A DNA stretch of 64,000 nt from Spirochaeta sp. (GTDB lineage Bacteria > Spirochaetota > Spirochaetia > DSM-27196 > Alkalispirochaetaceae): positions 1 to 64,000 of the forward strand of contig SLRR01000131.1 in NCBI GenBank assembly GCA_007130865.1, in the 5' to 3' direction. A program made the position numbers and the translations under genes. Below, piece after piece: positions 51,666 to 62,600 of the stretch; position 1 is the stretch's first letter; each line of letters begins with the position of its first letter. The notes below the pieces were generated by a model. It was not told the origin of the DNA, did not search any database, and saw nothing but the letters and a program-made list of their open reading frames with translations.

Positions 51666-52460
51666 CTACCGCTTCAGTCCGGTGGCTATACCAAGCATGG
51701 AATCACTGGTCTGGATCGCGCGGCTGTTCATCTCGTACGCACGTTGTGCCACGATCATGTTCACCATCTCGTTCACTACGGAAACGTTGGACGTCTCCAG
51801 GAAACGATGAAGAGTCTGCCCCATTCCGTCGAAACCGGGTTGACCCGCGATCGGGCCGCCGCTGGCGGAGGTCTCCTTGAAGAGGTTCTCACCAATCGCG
51901 TTCAGACCAGCCGGATTCACGAACCGATACAGCTCGAGCTGCCCGACTTCCAGAGGATCATCCACGCCGGGGATGTTCACCGTGATACGTCCATCCTGGG
52001 TGATATTGAGCGTCTCCCGGATGAAACCCTCCGGCATGATCACCTCGGGCACCACCCGCAGGCCGTTGTTGGTTACGAGCTGTCCCGTGGAGTCGATCTG
52101 GAACGAACCGTCCCGGCTATACGCAAAGGAACCGTCGTACTGCTGTACCCGGAAGAACCCCTCGCCTTCTATCGCGAGATCACCGACGTTGCCGGTGTTC
52201 TGGAGACTTCCCTGGGTGAAGAGCTTCTGAGTGCCCGCGATATTGACGCCGTGGCCGACCTGAACTCCCACGGGAACCAGTGTCTGCTCCGTTGCGGGCG
52301 TACCGGCGGTCCGTTGCGTCTGGTAGAGAAGGTCCTCAAAATCGGCACGATTCCGCTTGAAACCGGTGGTGTTCACGTTCGAAAGGTTGTTCGAGACCGT
52401 GTCGATATTGAACTGTTGTCCAATCATGCCGGACGCGGCGGTCCACAATGATCTCATCAT
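51666..52460 (-). CDS. flgG: Flagellar distal rod protein FlgG
   Basis: 264 aa. The N-terminal rod signature is MRSLWTAASGMIGQQFNIDTVSNNLSNVNTTGFKRNRADFEDLLYQ, with the FlgG-specific extension; the C-terminal signature is LETSNVSVVNEMVNMIVAQRAYEMNSRAIQTSDSML. It builds the distal rod. It lies 39 nt after the flgF-like gene. Confidence 0.96.
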   Translation of the reverse strand: MMRSLWTAASGMIGQQFNIDTVSNNLSNVNTTGFKRNRADFEDLLYQTQRTAGTPATEQTLVPVGVQVGHGVNIAGTQKLFTQGSLQNTGNVGDLAIEGEGFFRVQQYDGSFAYSRDGSFQIDSTGQLVTNNGLRVVPEVIMPEGFIRETLNITQDGRITVNIPGVDDPLEVGQLELYRFVNPAGLNAIGENLFKETSASGGPIAGQPGFDGMGQTLHRFLETSNVSVVNEMVNMIVAQRAYEMNSRAIQTSDSMLGIATGLKR

Positions 52461-52499
52461 ACCTCGTTACCCCTCTTCTCCATCACAAGACGGTTTGAA

Positions 52500-53369
52500 T
52501 TACTGTGCACGCAGAACCTCGGCTATCAGGCGGGCCGTACTCTGGTCATGGCTCTGGATCACCTTCTGGTTTGCTTCGTAGGCGCGGTTGACCTCGATCA
52601 TGTTGGTCATTTCCACCACCACATTGATGTTGGCCTTTTCCACGAATCCCTGGAGCACCTGCGGACGTTCCGTCCCGACGAGGTCCACGGCGTCGCCGCT
52701 TTCCCTGGTCACGTTCCAGAGATTCTCTCCCTGCTTGCGGAGATACCGCGTCTCGTCAACGTTCACCAGCCGCACTTGCCCGATCTGAATCGTCTCGTCC
52801 CACTCATTCTCGCGCATCTGGACGAGGCGGTCGGGATCCTGCAGGTACCGTTCGTTGGCAAACACCCGTCCCTGCTGGTCCACGTAAAAGTTATTGGCCT
52901 TCACCTCGATCGGGAAGCCGTCGTCACCCAGCACGGGATAGCCCTGTTGCGTAACAAGCAGACCTTCCGGTCCCAGGGTGAAACTACCGTTCCGGGTGTA
53001 CCGTTCGCCGTACGGCGTGTCCACCACAAAGAATCCGTTCCCCTCGAGGGCGAGGTCAAAGGGGTTCTCCGTGGGGTGTACCGCGCCCTGCTCGAAGATC
53101 GTAAAAACCTCGTTCTGCTCGACGCCGGTGCCGAGTCGCCCCACCACGGGAGCCTTGTCGATCGAACCGATCGGCTCACCGCGGTACGGAAACTGGATCA
53201 CACCCTCGTCACCCATGCGACGGAGCAGTAACTCCGGGAAAGCCTTCTGAACGGAAACGTCCCGCTTGTAACCGACCGTATCGGCGTTTGCGAGGTTATT
53301 GGTCAGCGCGTTGAGCCGATGCTGCTGCGCAGCCATCCCGCTCGCCGCGGTAAAAACACCACGTACCAT
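52500..53369 (-). CDS. flgF: Flagellar proximal rod/hook-basal body protein (FlgF/FlhO-like)
   Basis: 289 aa. It has the rod-type ends MVRGVFTAASGMAAQQHRLNALTNNLANADTVGYKRD and FVEKANINVVVEMTNMIEVNRAYEANQKVIQSHDQS. The middle resembles FlgF, and FlhO in gene sets where two FlgG-like genes are paired. It is first in a flgF-flgG-flgJ unit, with a possible FliA-type promoter 8 nt before its ATG. Confidence 0.9.
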   Translation of the reverse strand: MVRGVFTAASGMAAQQHRLNALTNNLANADTVGYKRDVSVQKAFPELLLRRMGDEGVIQFPYRGEPIGSIDKAPVVGRLGTGVEQNEVFTIFEQGAVHPTENPFDLALEGNGFFVVDTPYGERYTRNGSFTLGPEGLLVTQQGYPVLGDDGFPIEVKANNFYVDQQGRVFANERYLQDPDRLVQMRENEWDETIQIGQVRLVNVDETRYLRKQGENLWNVTRESGDAVDLVGTERPQVLQGFVEKANINVVVEMTNMIEVNRAYEANQKVIQSHDQSTARLIAEVLRAQ

Positions 53370-53376
53370 GGTCTGA

Positions 53377-53403
53377 ATATCGGCGTCGGCGGGTCGGTGA
53401 TTA
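53377..53403 (-). promoter_or_regulatory. Candidate FliA (sigma28) promoter of flgF
   Basis: Minus-strand TAATCACC (53403-53396), 11-nt spacer, GCCGATAT (53384-53377), matching 7 of 8 bases of the -10 consensus GCCGATAA; only TAA of the -35 fits. Confidence 0.4.
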
Positions 53404-53578
53404 AGAACCAGCAGAAATTAATTCAATCAAGTGTGGACGCCCCGTGAAACGCGGCGTACGAGAGACGCGACGCGGTTACCTAACGCGCGACGCCGCCACG
53501 GACGTTACCACGGATCGCCGCCGCGCAGAGGCTGTCCACGGATAGCCCGCATCGTCGGTAAAGCCGTCGGAAGCAGGC

Positions 53579-53621
53579 GTTCTCAATGTGGGATGTCGGA
53601 ACGACACCCCACATTGAGAAC
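53579..53621. repeat. 43-nt near-perfect hairpin
   Basis: GTTCTCAATGTGGG pairs with CCCACATTGAGAAC (14 bp); after one A/C mismatch, TGTCG pairs with CGACA around a GAA loop. No T-tract flanks it on either strand. Confidence 0.85.
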
Positions 53622-53670
53622 TCGCCAAAAACGTCTTGATTTTGCTTCGTTTCTACGTTGTGGTGGCGTA

Positions 53671-53709
53671 TTCGCAAAGTGAAGGGACGTGGTCCCTTCA
53701 CTTTGCGAA
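53671..53709. repeat. 39-nt perfect hairpin
   Basis: TTCGCAAAGTGAAGGGAC and its exact complement (18 bp) around a GTG loop, 50 nt after the previous hairpin. Both arms share a TTC-N-CAA-N-GTG-GG pattern with the first hairpin, suggesting one repeat family. No T-tract is present. Confidence 0.85.
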
Positions 53710-53728
53710 CACCTGCCTCGGAAGGGGC

Positions 53729-53757
53729 TTTTCAAAACGGTCGGGCTCTGCTATATT
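53729..53757 (+). promoter_or_regulatory. tRNA-Thr promoter
   Basis: TTTTCA, 17-nt spacer, TATATT, 11 nt before the tRNA 5' end. Confidence 0.55.
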
Positions 53758-53768
53758 CCCGGCATTCC

Positions 53769-53840
53769 GCCAAGGTAGCTCAGGGGCAGAGCAGCTCACT
53801 CGTAATGAGCAGGTCGTCGGTTCGAATCCGACTCTTGGCT
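53769..53840 (+). tRNA. tRNA-Thr (anticodon CGT)
   Basis: Cloverleaf with acceptor GCCAAGG/TCTTGGC, anticodon stem GCTCA/TGAGC and loop CTCGTAA giving CGT, T-arm GGTTCGAATCC. CCA is not encoded. Single gene with its own promoter. Confidence 0.95.
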
Positions 53841-53849
53841 ATCGTGAAG

Positions 53850-53884
53850 CCGGTTGTCGGAGGACGGCAACCGGTTGCGTTTCT
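53850..53884 (+). terminator. Probable terminator after tRNA-Thr
   Basis: CCGGTTGTCG-GAGGA-CGGCAACCGG forms a 10-bp stem with one wobble, followed by TTGCGTTTCT. The T-tract is interrupted, so efficiency is uncertain. The remainder to 54016 shows nothing else. Confidence 0.5.
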
Positions 53885-54016
53885 GTCCTGCAATACCGCA
53901 GGCCCTGCTTATGCAGAGCCTGGTTTTACGGCAACCGGGAATCCGGTGTTGTACCATTCGGTCAACTGCCCCGTGCAGTCGGAGCTCGTCTAACGCTGCA
54001 GATTCCGCACAAAGAC

Positions 54017-54529
54017 TCAGCCTTCCTGTTCCAGCTCCCAGGTCTCGCGCATATCATTGATTACTTTTGCCCATTCGTCGCTTACGATTGTTTCCATATT
54101 TTCTTCCAGTTCAGCTCTCGCCGCGGTCGATTCTGCGCGCAGGTCCGCGGCATAATCCGCTGTCCACTGAGCCCGGATCTCGGGTAAGGCGGCTTCCCAC
54201 CGCGCGTTCGCCTCGTTCTCGGCGTTTGTGACGGTTGTTAAGAGAGCTCTTCCTTCAGTAGCTTCCGCCGAACCGGGCTGGTGCTCGAATAACATCTCCA
54301 GCGACTCGGAAGCCTGCGCGTAGTTTCCCGCGGCAAGTTGTTCCTCCGCGTCCGCGAGCAGTCTGCCCGCCTCGAAACGCGAGGTGTCGAGCGCCTGACT
54401 CAGTTGGTCTATCCGGTCGTTGGCGTTGTTCACGACGGTGAAGCTCATGACGGCGAATACCAGCAGTCCACCTGCCAGCATCGCGACGACACGGTTTACC
54501 GTCAATCTTGTCTTCTCGTTCATACTCAT
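54017..54529 (-). CDS. Membrane-anchored coiled-coil protein of unknown function
   Basis: 170 aa with GGAG 6 nt before the ATG. One N-terminal membrane helix (about residues 12-33: VVAMLAGGLLVFAVMSFTVV) is followed by a long, Ala/Glu-rich helical region facing the periplasm. A short TPR-like stretch (ADAEEQLAAGNYAQASESLEMLFEHQPGSAEATEGRALL) sits in the middle. I recognise no family. It follows ftsH by about 100 nt on the same strand and may be co-transcribed. Confidence 0.7.
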   Translation of the reverse strand: MSMNEKTRLTVNRVVAMLAGGLLVFAVMSFTVVNNANDRIDQLSQALDTSRFEAGRLLADAEEQLAAGNYAQASESLEMLFEHQPGSAEATEGRALLTTVTNAENEANARWEAALPEIRAQWTADYAADLRAESTAARAELEENMETIVSDEWAKVINDMRETWELEQEG

Positions 54530-54628
54530 ATCGTTCTCCGATTTCTGTTCCCCGCACGCGTTCGATGCGGGTTATTAGGGCGAAGCTGATCCGGCCGATC
54601 GTCTCCGATGACGGTGTTCCGGACCGAA

Positions 54629-56566
54629 TCAACTGTCTGCAACTGTTCTCTTCCTGGACCTCCCCGGCGCGGTCCCGGCCGATCGTTTCAGTATTTTTGT
54701 AATCTCCGCGCCGTTAACCGTTTCTTTGTCGCACAGGCGACGAGTGAGCGCGTCCAGCGAGACGCGATTGGCCGTCAGGATCGAGAGAGCTTTATCCAGC
54801 GCGTCGTTTACGAGGCGGACCGTCTCGTTATCTACGCGCGCGGCGGTACTGGCACTCACCGAGGCGTCCAGATGTCCCGACGCGCCCAGGTACGGCGTCT
54901 GGGCGTCTGCGGCGAGACGGACCGGGCCGATCTCCTCGCTCATTCCGTATTCGGTTACCATCCTCCGCGCAAGGTCGGTAGCGCGGGCGAGGTCGTCCGC
55001 GGCACCGGTGGAGACCTCGGAAAACACAAGCTTTTCCGCGGCTCGGCCGCCCAGGAGCACTACGAGCCGTTCCTGCAGTTCTTCCTTACCCATCAGGTAA
55101 CGGTCTTCCACCGGACGCTGCCAGGTATACCCGAGGGCGTTCCCCCGGGGGATGATACTCACCTTGTGAACAGGATCGACGTTTGGAAGAAGAGCTGCCG
55201 CGAGCGCGTGGCCCGCCTCGTGAGCGGCAACTACGTGTTTCTCATGCTCGTTCATCGCCCGCGTCCTGCGCTCCGAGCCGGCAACAACCCGCTCGATGGC
55301 GCTGTCAAAATCAGATGCCGCCACGGCGTCCTTGCCGTCCCGCGAAGCCAGCAGAGCGGCCTCGTTAATCACGTTGGCCACGTCCGCCCCGGAAAATCCC
55401 GGTGTGATGCGGGCGAGGTTTTCCAGTTCCACATCCGGCGCCAACGTGATCGACCTGGTATGGATCCGCAGTATCTCCAGCCTGCCGGTGAGATCGGGCA
55501 AACCCACCACGACCCGACGATCAAACCGCCCGGGACGCATCAGTGCCGCGTCGAGCACCTCCGGCCGGTTGGTGGCGGCGATCATCATGAGACCGGTCGT
55601 GGGTTGAAATCCGTCCATCTCCGCCAGTAACTGGTTCAGGGTCTGTTCCCGTTCGTCGTTGGTGGAGAATCCGGCAGCACTGCCCCGGCGGCCGCCGATC
55701 GCGTCGATCTCGTCGATAAATATTATCGCGGGAGCTTTTTTCTTGGCTTGCTGAAAGAGATCCCTCACTCGTGATGCTCCCACGCCCACAAACATCTCCA
55801 CAAACTCCGCGCCGCTCAGCGAGAAGAACGGCACTCCCGCCTCCCCGGCGGTCGCCTTGGCCAACAGGGTTTTTCCCGTTCCGGGGGGGCCTACGAGAAG
55901 CACTCCCTTGGGCATCTTTCCGCCGAGCCGCTGAAAGTGTTCGGGATTCTTCAAAAACTCCGTGATTTCCTGCAGATCCGTCACCGCTTCACCGGCGCCA
56001 CCGATATCCTCGAACGTTACGCCGCTCTGCTCACCCTCGGTAATCCGAGCCTTGCTCTTGCTGAACGAGAATATACCTCCACCAATCCCGCCGCCCATGC
56101 CGCCACCACGCATACGACGCATCATCCAGAAGGAAAGACTCACCATCACTACGAGAGGCAGGATCCACCCCAGCAGCGGATTCGCTACGCGACCACGGAC
56201 GTTTACGGTGTACTCCTCCAGGAGCGGCAGCAGTGAGGGATCGTCCACCCGTACGGTCCGGAACGACTGTCCGTCGCGAAACGTCCCGTCGATCCGATCG
56301 GCGGAAATCACCGCATCCTGTACCCGACTGGACCGTACCGCGGTCCTGAACTCACTGTAAGTCAGGTCGACTGGCGACGCACCGAAGAACGAACCCACGA
56401 GCGGACGCAGGACCGTCAACGCGAGCATCAGCATTAGCACGTGCCAGTACGAGAACTTGATTCGTCTCTTCGGACTCTGCTTCGGTCCGTCGTTTGCCAC
56501 CTGCGGTTTATCTTCCACGATTGTAACGTACTGCTTCGTACGGATCCGGTCTGTTCGGTAGCGCAC
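54629..56566 (-). CDS. ftsH: ATP-dependent zinc metalloprotease FtsH
   Basis: 645 aa from GTG 56566; an internal GTG at 56518 ([11 protein letters not shown]) is an equally plausible start. Two membrane helices (about 42-60 and 130-150) flank a small periplasmic domain. The AAA module has Walker [14 protein letters not shown], Walker [16 protein letters not shown] and the pore motif before it; the protease site is [11 protein letters not shown], with the third zinc ligand in [15 protein letters not shown]. It degrades membrane and regulatory proteins at the inner membrane. Divergent from the NdvB-like gene. Confidence 0.96.
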   Translation of the reverse strand: MRYRTDRIRTKQYVTIVEDKPQVANDGPKQSPKRRIKFSYWHVLMLMLALTVLRPLVGSFFGASPVDLTYSEFRTAVRSSRVQDAVISADRIDGTFRDGQSFRTVRVDDPSLLPLLEEYTVNVRGRVANPLLGWILPLVVMVSLSFWMMRRMRGGGMGGGIGGGIFSFSKSKARITEGEQSGVTFEDIGGAGEAVTDLQEITEFLKNPEHFQRLGGKMPKGVLLVGPPGTGKTLLAKATAGEAGVPFFSLSGAEFVEMFVGVGASRVRDLFQQAKKKAPAIIFIDEIDAIGGRRGSAAGFSTNDEREQTLNQLLAEMDGFQPTTGLMMIAATNRPEVLDAALMRPGRFDRRVVVGLPDLTGRLEILRIHTRSITLAPDVELENLARITPGFSGADVANVINEAALLASRDGKDAVAASDFDSAIERVVAGSERRTRAMNEHEKHVVAAHEAGHALAAALLPNVDPVHKVSIIPRGNALGYTWQRPVEDRYLMGKEELQERLVVLLGGRAAEKLVFSEVSTGAADDLARATDLARRMVTEYGMSEEIGPVRLAADAQTPYLGASGHLDASVSASTAARVDNETVRLVNDALDKALSILTANRVSLDALTRRLCDKETVNGAEITKILKRSAGTAPGRSRKRTVADS

Positions 56567-56638
56567 AGACTTCGGAGGTCGAGTGACCTACTGTTGCTCC
56601 ATGGATATCCGAGCAACGAGCGTCGGGCCGGCGAGCGC

Positions 56639-59600
56639 ATGAAGCCGGCAATTCTCACCGCATACTTTGCACGCCGTGGCGACGCGGACCAGGCGTACCG
56701 GAAACTGAAGCGCAAGCGGCCTCGCCGAATCGCTCTTATTCACAAGAGCACCACCGGGCGCATCGTCACCCGTATCCCGTTGTTCCGGTTCCGGCTCGGA
56801 CGCAGAATGCTCGCCGAACACTCCCGCCGTCTGGTCGCGGGGGAATCCGTTCTCATCGTGGAGGGGCCGGTCCTCTCATTCCGGGGACCGGTTTCCTTGT
56901 TGCGGGAAAACGGTGAGTCGCCGCCGGTGATATTTGTACTTAATCGCGCGCAACGAGATCTGATCGATGACGACGGCTCCCTGGAAGCACCACTTCCCGC
57001 GTCGCGGATTCATGATCGAGTCAGGAGACTGGCGGCAAGCGGGAAGGTAACGACCCTTCCCCACGGTAAAACGACGCTGCTGAATCGCCTTAAAGCCGCC
57101 CGGAAATGGCTCCCCCTGGTTTGTTCCGAGCTGTCCGGCGCGGAGACGCTGGGACAACGTACATCCCCGATCGTCGAGTGGATTCTGGACAATCGGTACA
57201 TCGTGGAAAGCAACATTCAGGAAGTCCGACAGAATCTATCCCGTCGGTTCTACCGGGAGCTTCCTGTACTCGATAACGACCCGTATCATGGACTGCCTCG
57301 CGTATACGGTCTTGCCCGGCAGATCATCGACGACCACGCGCTGCGGGTCGACCAGGAATCGATCATCGCTTCTATCGACGCCTTTCAGTCGGAAAGTCCC
57401 CTGACTTCCGCGGAACTCTGGGCGATCCCCCAGATGCTGCGCATTGCGCTGATCGAGCATATTATTTCCTTTGCTACTGGAGGACTTGCGGAGCTCAGGG
57501 ATCGCGAACTCGCGGACTTCTGGGCGTATCGACTCGTTACCGCCGGCCGGCGCGATCCCGCTCGGCTGTTTCCGATGATGACCGAAATCACGGCCCAGCA
57601 TCCGACGCCGAGTCGTCATTTCTCGTTTCAACTGATGGACCATCTCTACGGTGAGGAAGAACCGGCCGTCCTTGTCGGAGGCTGGTTGGAACGCGTCTTT
57701 CACCAACCGATCGACGATGTGAATGCGCGGGAACGGGATCACCAGGCGAAGGGTCAGATCGCGATCGGAAACGCGTTCACCAGCCTCCGTGAACTCGCGC
57801 AGCTGGACTGGAGGGACATATTTGAAGCGGTAAGCCCGGTCGAAAAGATGCTCCGCCTGGATCCGGCGGGTATCTATCCGGGGATGGATTTTGCCACCCG
57901 TGACCTGTACCGGCGCACGATCGAACTCGTCGCTCGTCGCTCCGGGCGGCGGGAAGACGAAATTGCCCGGGACGTAGTGGCTCTCGCTTCTCACGCGATG
58001 CCTGATGCGGACGACGAGACCGCTCTCGGCCACGTGGGAACGTACCTGGTGGGCTCCCGGTGCGACCAACTGTATACACATGCGGGAATTGGTAAACCTG
58101 CCGCCTCGCGGCTCAAGGACTGGGTGAGAAGCCGGCACACCGCGGTATATCTATGGAGTATCGGGCTCTTGACCGCCCTCCTCCTGGCGTTAATCGGAAC
58201 GGCCGTATCGCCGGAGCTCTTACCGATAACGACATTCCTGATTCTGCTGTTTGCCGCGGTACCGGTCAGCCAATTGGGGTTGGAGACGGTGAACTACCTG
58301 GTGATACGGTTCTTTCCTCCCCGCGGGCTGGTCAAGATGGACTTCGAGGACGCGGGCATTCCCGATGCTTTTAGAACGCTGGTGGTGGTTCCAACGGTAT
58401 TGACCGATTCCCGGACGATCGACGACCAGGTGGAAAAACTGGAAGTACGGTATCTGGCAAATCGCGAGGATAACCTGCTCTTCAGCCTGTTCACGGACTT
58501 CATCGATTCGGACCAACCCCACGCGAGCGACGGAGCTCCCCTGCTGAAGCGAGCGATCAACGCGCTGGAGGATCTCAATCGGCGCCATCCGGACGGGCGG
58601 TTTCTACTCTTTCACCGAAACAGAGTCTGGTGCGAAACGGAACGGAAATATATCGGATGGGAGCGAAAACGCGGCAAGCTGGAAGAACTCAATCGCTTGA
58701 TCGACGGGTCCCGCAGCGACCACGCGGAGCAGATCGTCCATGTGGGCGATGAAGAACAGGTACGAGACGTCAGGTTCGTAATCACCCTGGACGGCGACAC
58801 CCAACTGCCCGCCGGTACGGCCCGCAGGATGATCGAGACCCTGGCTCATCCCCTCAACCAGCCGCACCTCGACCAGGACGGCACCGTCGCTCCGGGAACG
58901 TTCACGATCATCCAACCCCGGGTGAGTCCCTCCCTGCCGAGCAGCAGCGGTTCTCCCTTCAGCCGCCTGTATGCGTACTCCGACGGTATGGATCCGTACA
59001 CGCGTGCGATATCCGACGTGTATCAGGATCTCGCCGGCGAGGGGTCCTACCACGGGAAAGGCATATACGACGTACGGACGTTCAGTCGGGTATTGTCGAG
59101 CCGCTTTCCCGACCAGCGGTTACTCAGCCACGATCTTATCGAAGGGGCGTATGTACGCGTCGGTCTGGCCGGCGACATCGAACTCCTCGACGAATTCCCC
59201 CAGGATTACCTCACCTTTTCTACCCGCCGGCACCGCTGGATCCGTGGTGACTGGCAAATAGCAGACTGGCTCCTCCCGCGCGTTCCCGGCAACGTTCCGG
59301 GGTGCCCTGTTCCCAATCCGCTCTCCCTCTTCAACCGCTGGAAGATCTTCGACAATCTTCGTCGAAGCCTGATCGCGATCGCGAGCATCCTGCTTCTCGC
59401 GGCGGCCTGGTTCAGCGCATCAGAGCGAATGGTGTGGCTTGCCGCGCTGCTCGTTACGGGGCAGCTCTTTTTCAGCACCCTGGTGCAGCCCCTTACGATG
59501 GCAACCACGCGGAACGGGTACCGGTCGTTCTCTCCGTCCAGAATGGGGCAGGACCTTCTTCGTACTCTGGCGGAGGCTTCTCTAATTCCGCACCAGGCTA

Positions 59601-62600
59601 TACTGGCGGCCGATGCGATTCTCCGGGTAGCCTGGCGTCGCCTCGTCTCGCACCGGTACCTGCTGGAGTGGACGATTACCCGCTCCCGTCGGGGAAGCCT
59701 GATCGCCTCGCTTGGCGCGACGGCGCTGGGTAGTACGATCGCCGCTGCGTATCTGGTGACGCGAACACCGGAATATCTTCCCGCCGTCGCGCCGTGGCTC
59801 CTGCTGTGGATACTCTCACCTCTGACGGCGTGGCTTCTGTGCCGCCGATCGCCGGCGGCGAAACGAACAGCCGCTCTACAGGCGCTCGACACGTACTATC
59901 TCCGGACGATCGCACGGCGTTCCTGGCGCTACTACGCGGATTTCGTCACCTCGGAGACCTCCTGGTTGCCGCCGGACAACTACCAGGTCTCTCACCAGGA
60001 TCGATTGGCGATGCGCACGAGTCCGACCAACATAGGTCTCTGGATGATGAGCGCCTTTAGTGCCGGTGACTTTGGTTACCTGACAAAGGACCAGGTAGTC
60101 TCCGTTCTCGCGAATACCATGAACACGGTCACCCGACTGGAACGGTACCGCGGGCACCTGTTGAACTGGTACGACCTGGCAACGCTCAAGCCCCTGGAAC
60201 CACGGTACGTGTCAACCGTGGACAGCGGCAACCTCCTGGGGTTGCTCTGGTCGCTGGAACAGGGTCTGGAGTCGCTGATTACGACGCCCGTACTGGACGA
60301 TAGGGTTTTTTCCGGCGTCGGCGATACCGCGGATACTCTCCGGAACTCCCCCGAATCCCGAGACGCTTCGGGAGCAGCGCTGAACGAGCTGATAACGATG
60401 TGCCGCGTGTTTGAAGACGCGGGAACCACCGGCGGCTTGGCCGCATTGCTCGATCACCTGAGGGAAACCGAGAAATCCGTGAACACGCTCGTCGGGGAAC
60501 CGACCGAGGATTCCTCCTACTGGATTCGACAGATCGCCGGCCAGGTCTCCGCGGTCGGTACGATGCGTGACCGCTACCTGGGGTGGTTCAAGATTCTGGA
60601 AGAAAAGCGGGAGAACGAACTGACACCTCTGGGTAATGATGTGATAGACGCGTTGCAACGGGATCGTCGCCACGCCCCGTCGCTGCTCCGTCTCGCGGCC
60701 GGAAATGTCGAATGTATACGGTTGCTCAGGAACAGGCGCGACTCTCCGGATCTCGCCGGATCCCCCCTCGTGCCCTGGATACTTCGGGTGATCGACGCGT
60801 TCGATGTCGCCCGATGGCTTGCCGGAGAACAGCTCGCGCGTACCCGTACACTCATCGACGACGTCCGCGAGCTTTCCCGGTCGATCGACATGCGTTTTCT
60901 CTATGATACCCGGCGGAACCTTTTCCCCGTGGGCTTCAATGTGGTGGATCAGCGCCCGGACAAAGCGTTCTACGATCTGCTCGCGAGCGAGGCGAGAATC
61001 GGGAGCTTCGTCGCGATCGCCCGGGGAGACATCCCGGTAGAACACTGGTTTACGATGGGACGCCCGCATAATGTGATCGGCCGGCGCCACGTTCTTCTCA
61101 GCTGGACCGGCACGATGTTTGAATACCTGATGCCCTCGTTGCTGCTGCGCTCCCACGGGAATTCGCTCCTCGACAAAGCCACGAACGAGGCGGTGGCGAT
61201 TCAGATCAAATACGGGCGGAAACGTCGCGTACCGTGGGGCATTTCCGAATCGGCTTTCTCCGACCTGGACACGGAAAAAACGTACCAGTACAAAGCGTTC
61301 GGTGTACCTGCGCTGGGACTGAAGCGAGGACTGGAGGAGGAACTCGTGGTCGCGCCGTACGCGTCGCTGCTCGCCCTTGAGATCGCTCCAAAAAAAGTCG
61401 TAAGAAACCTTCGTCGACTCGATGCCCTGGGCCTGCTGAAAGACTACGGTTTTTACGACGCGGTCGACTTCAGTCGCCAGGTGACGCGCCACGGGGATCC
61501 CGGCGTGATCGTTCGTACCTATATGTCTCATCACCAGGGAATGGGCTTTCTCTCTCTGAACAACTACCTTCATCGCGGAACTGTGCGGAACCTGTTTCAC
61601 CGGGATCCGCGGGTACGCGCGTACGAACCGTTGCTGCACGAGAGCGTCCCCGCCCTGTCCTCCCGGTACCTCGCCACGCGAGGTCGGACCCCGGCGCCGG
61701 ATCGGACCGGCGAGATCGTTCCCTCCGTAAGCACCTTTGATTCTCCACATACCTCCACCCCGAAAACGCAATTACTCGGCAACACCCGGTACTCCCTTAT
61801 GGTGACCAATACCGGCGGCGGGTACAGTCGGTGGAACGGTTTCGAGATCAACCGCTGGCGAGCGGACGCGACCGGCGATTCCGGAGGTCTGGTATGTTAC
61901 GTCCACGAACCAGACACCGATCGCCTGTGGTCCAACGGTTTTTATCCGGTCTGTGGACCGGTGGAAACGTGCACCGCGGATTTTGCCCTGGACCGTGCGG
62001 TCCTGCGACGGATCGACAACGGCCTGGAGACGAGAACGGAAATCGTCGTTTCGCCGGAAGACGACGTTGAGGTCCGCCGTATCACGCTGGTCAACCGGTC
62101 TCTTCGCGCCCGCCGGCTGAACGTGACAAGCTATCTTGAGCTCTCACTGGCGCCGCACCGGGCCGATCAGCAGCATCCGGCGTTCAACAAGCTGTTTATC
62201 CAGACCGAGGCATCCGAGGTCCGGCGGACACTGATCGCGTACCGGCGGCTCCGCCGCGACGAGGAAACACCGGTTTTTACCGCACACCGGATCACCAGCG
62301 ACGCCGCGGTAAACGACCCGATGTACTTCGACACGGACCGCAGCTCCTTTATTGGTCGGGGCAGGACTCTGCGGAATCCGGCTGGAGCGAGGGCAACTCC
62401 GGAATGCAATCAGGGGTATGTACTGGATCCTATCTTCAGCTTGCGGGAGACCGTGTCCCTCGCACCGGGGGAACGACGCCGGCTCACGCTGGTACTCGCC
62501 GCGGCGGAGTCCAGGCAGGCGGTTCTCGACCTGGTGGACACGTACGACGACCCCCGTGCCGTCGACCGGGCCATGGGTTACGCCTGGGCCGCGGCGCAGA

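Larger units (their letters stand above)
53404..53768. other. Gene-free stretch with strong hairpins
   Basis: Between flgF and tRNA-Thr no frame looks coding. The ORFs listed here include the hairpins or read through the tRNA. The stretch holds GC-rich sequence, two long inverted repeats (separate entries), a further weak CGCCA/TGGCG pairing around 53623-53669, and the tRNA promoter. Confidence 0.7.

Noticed and set aside
53579-53709. Intrinsic terminators
   Set aside because: The stems are strong, but neither strand has a T-tract after either hairpin.
53636-54187. 183-aa plus-strand ORF
   Set aside because: It reads straight through a hairpin and tRNA-Thr; no coding character.
57236-58138. 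300-aa minus-strand ORF
   Set aside because: Complement of the NdvB-like frame, which has conserved glucan-synthase motifs through this stretch.
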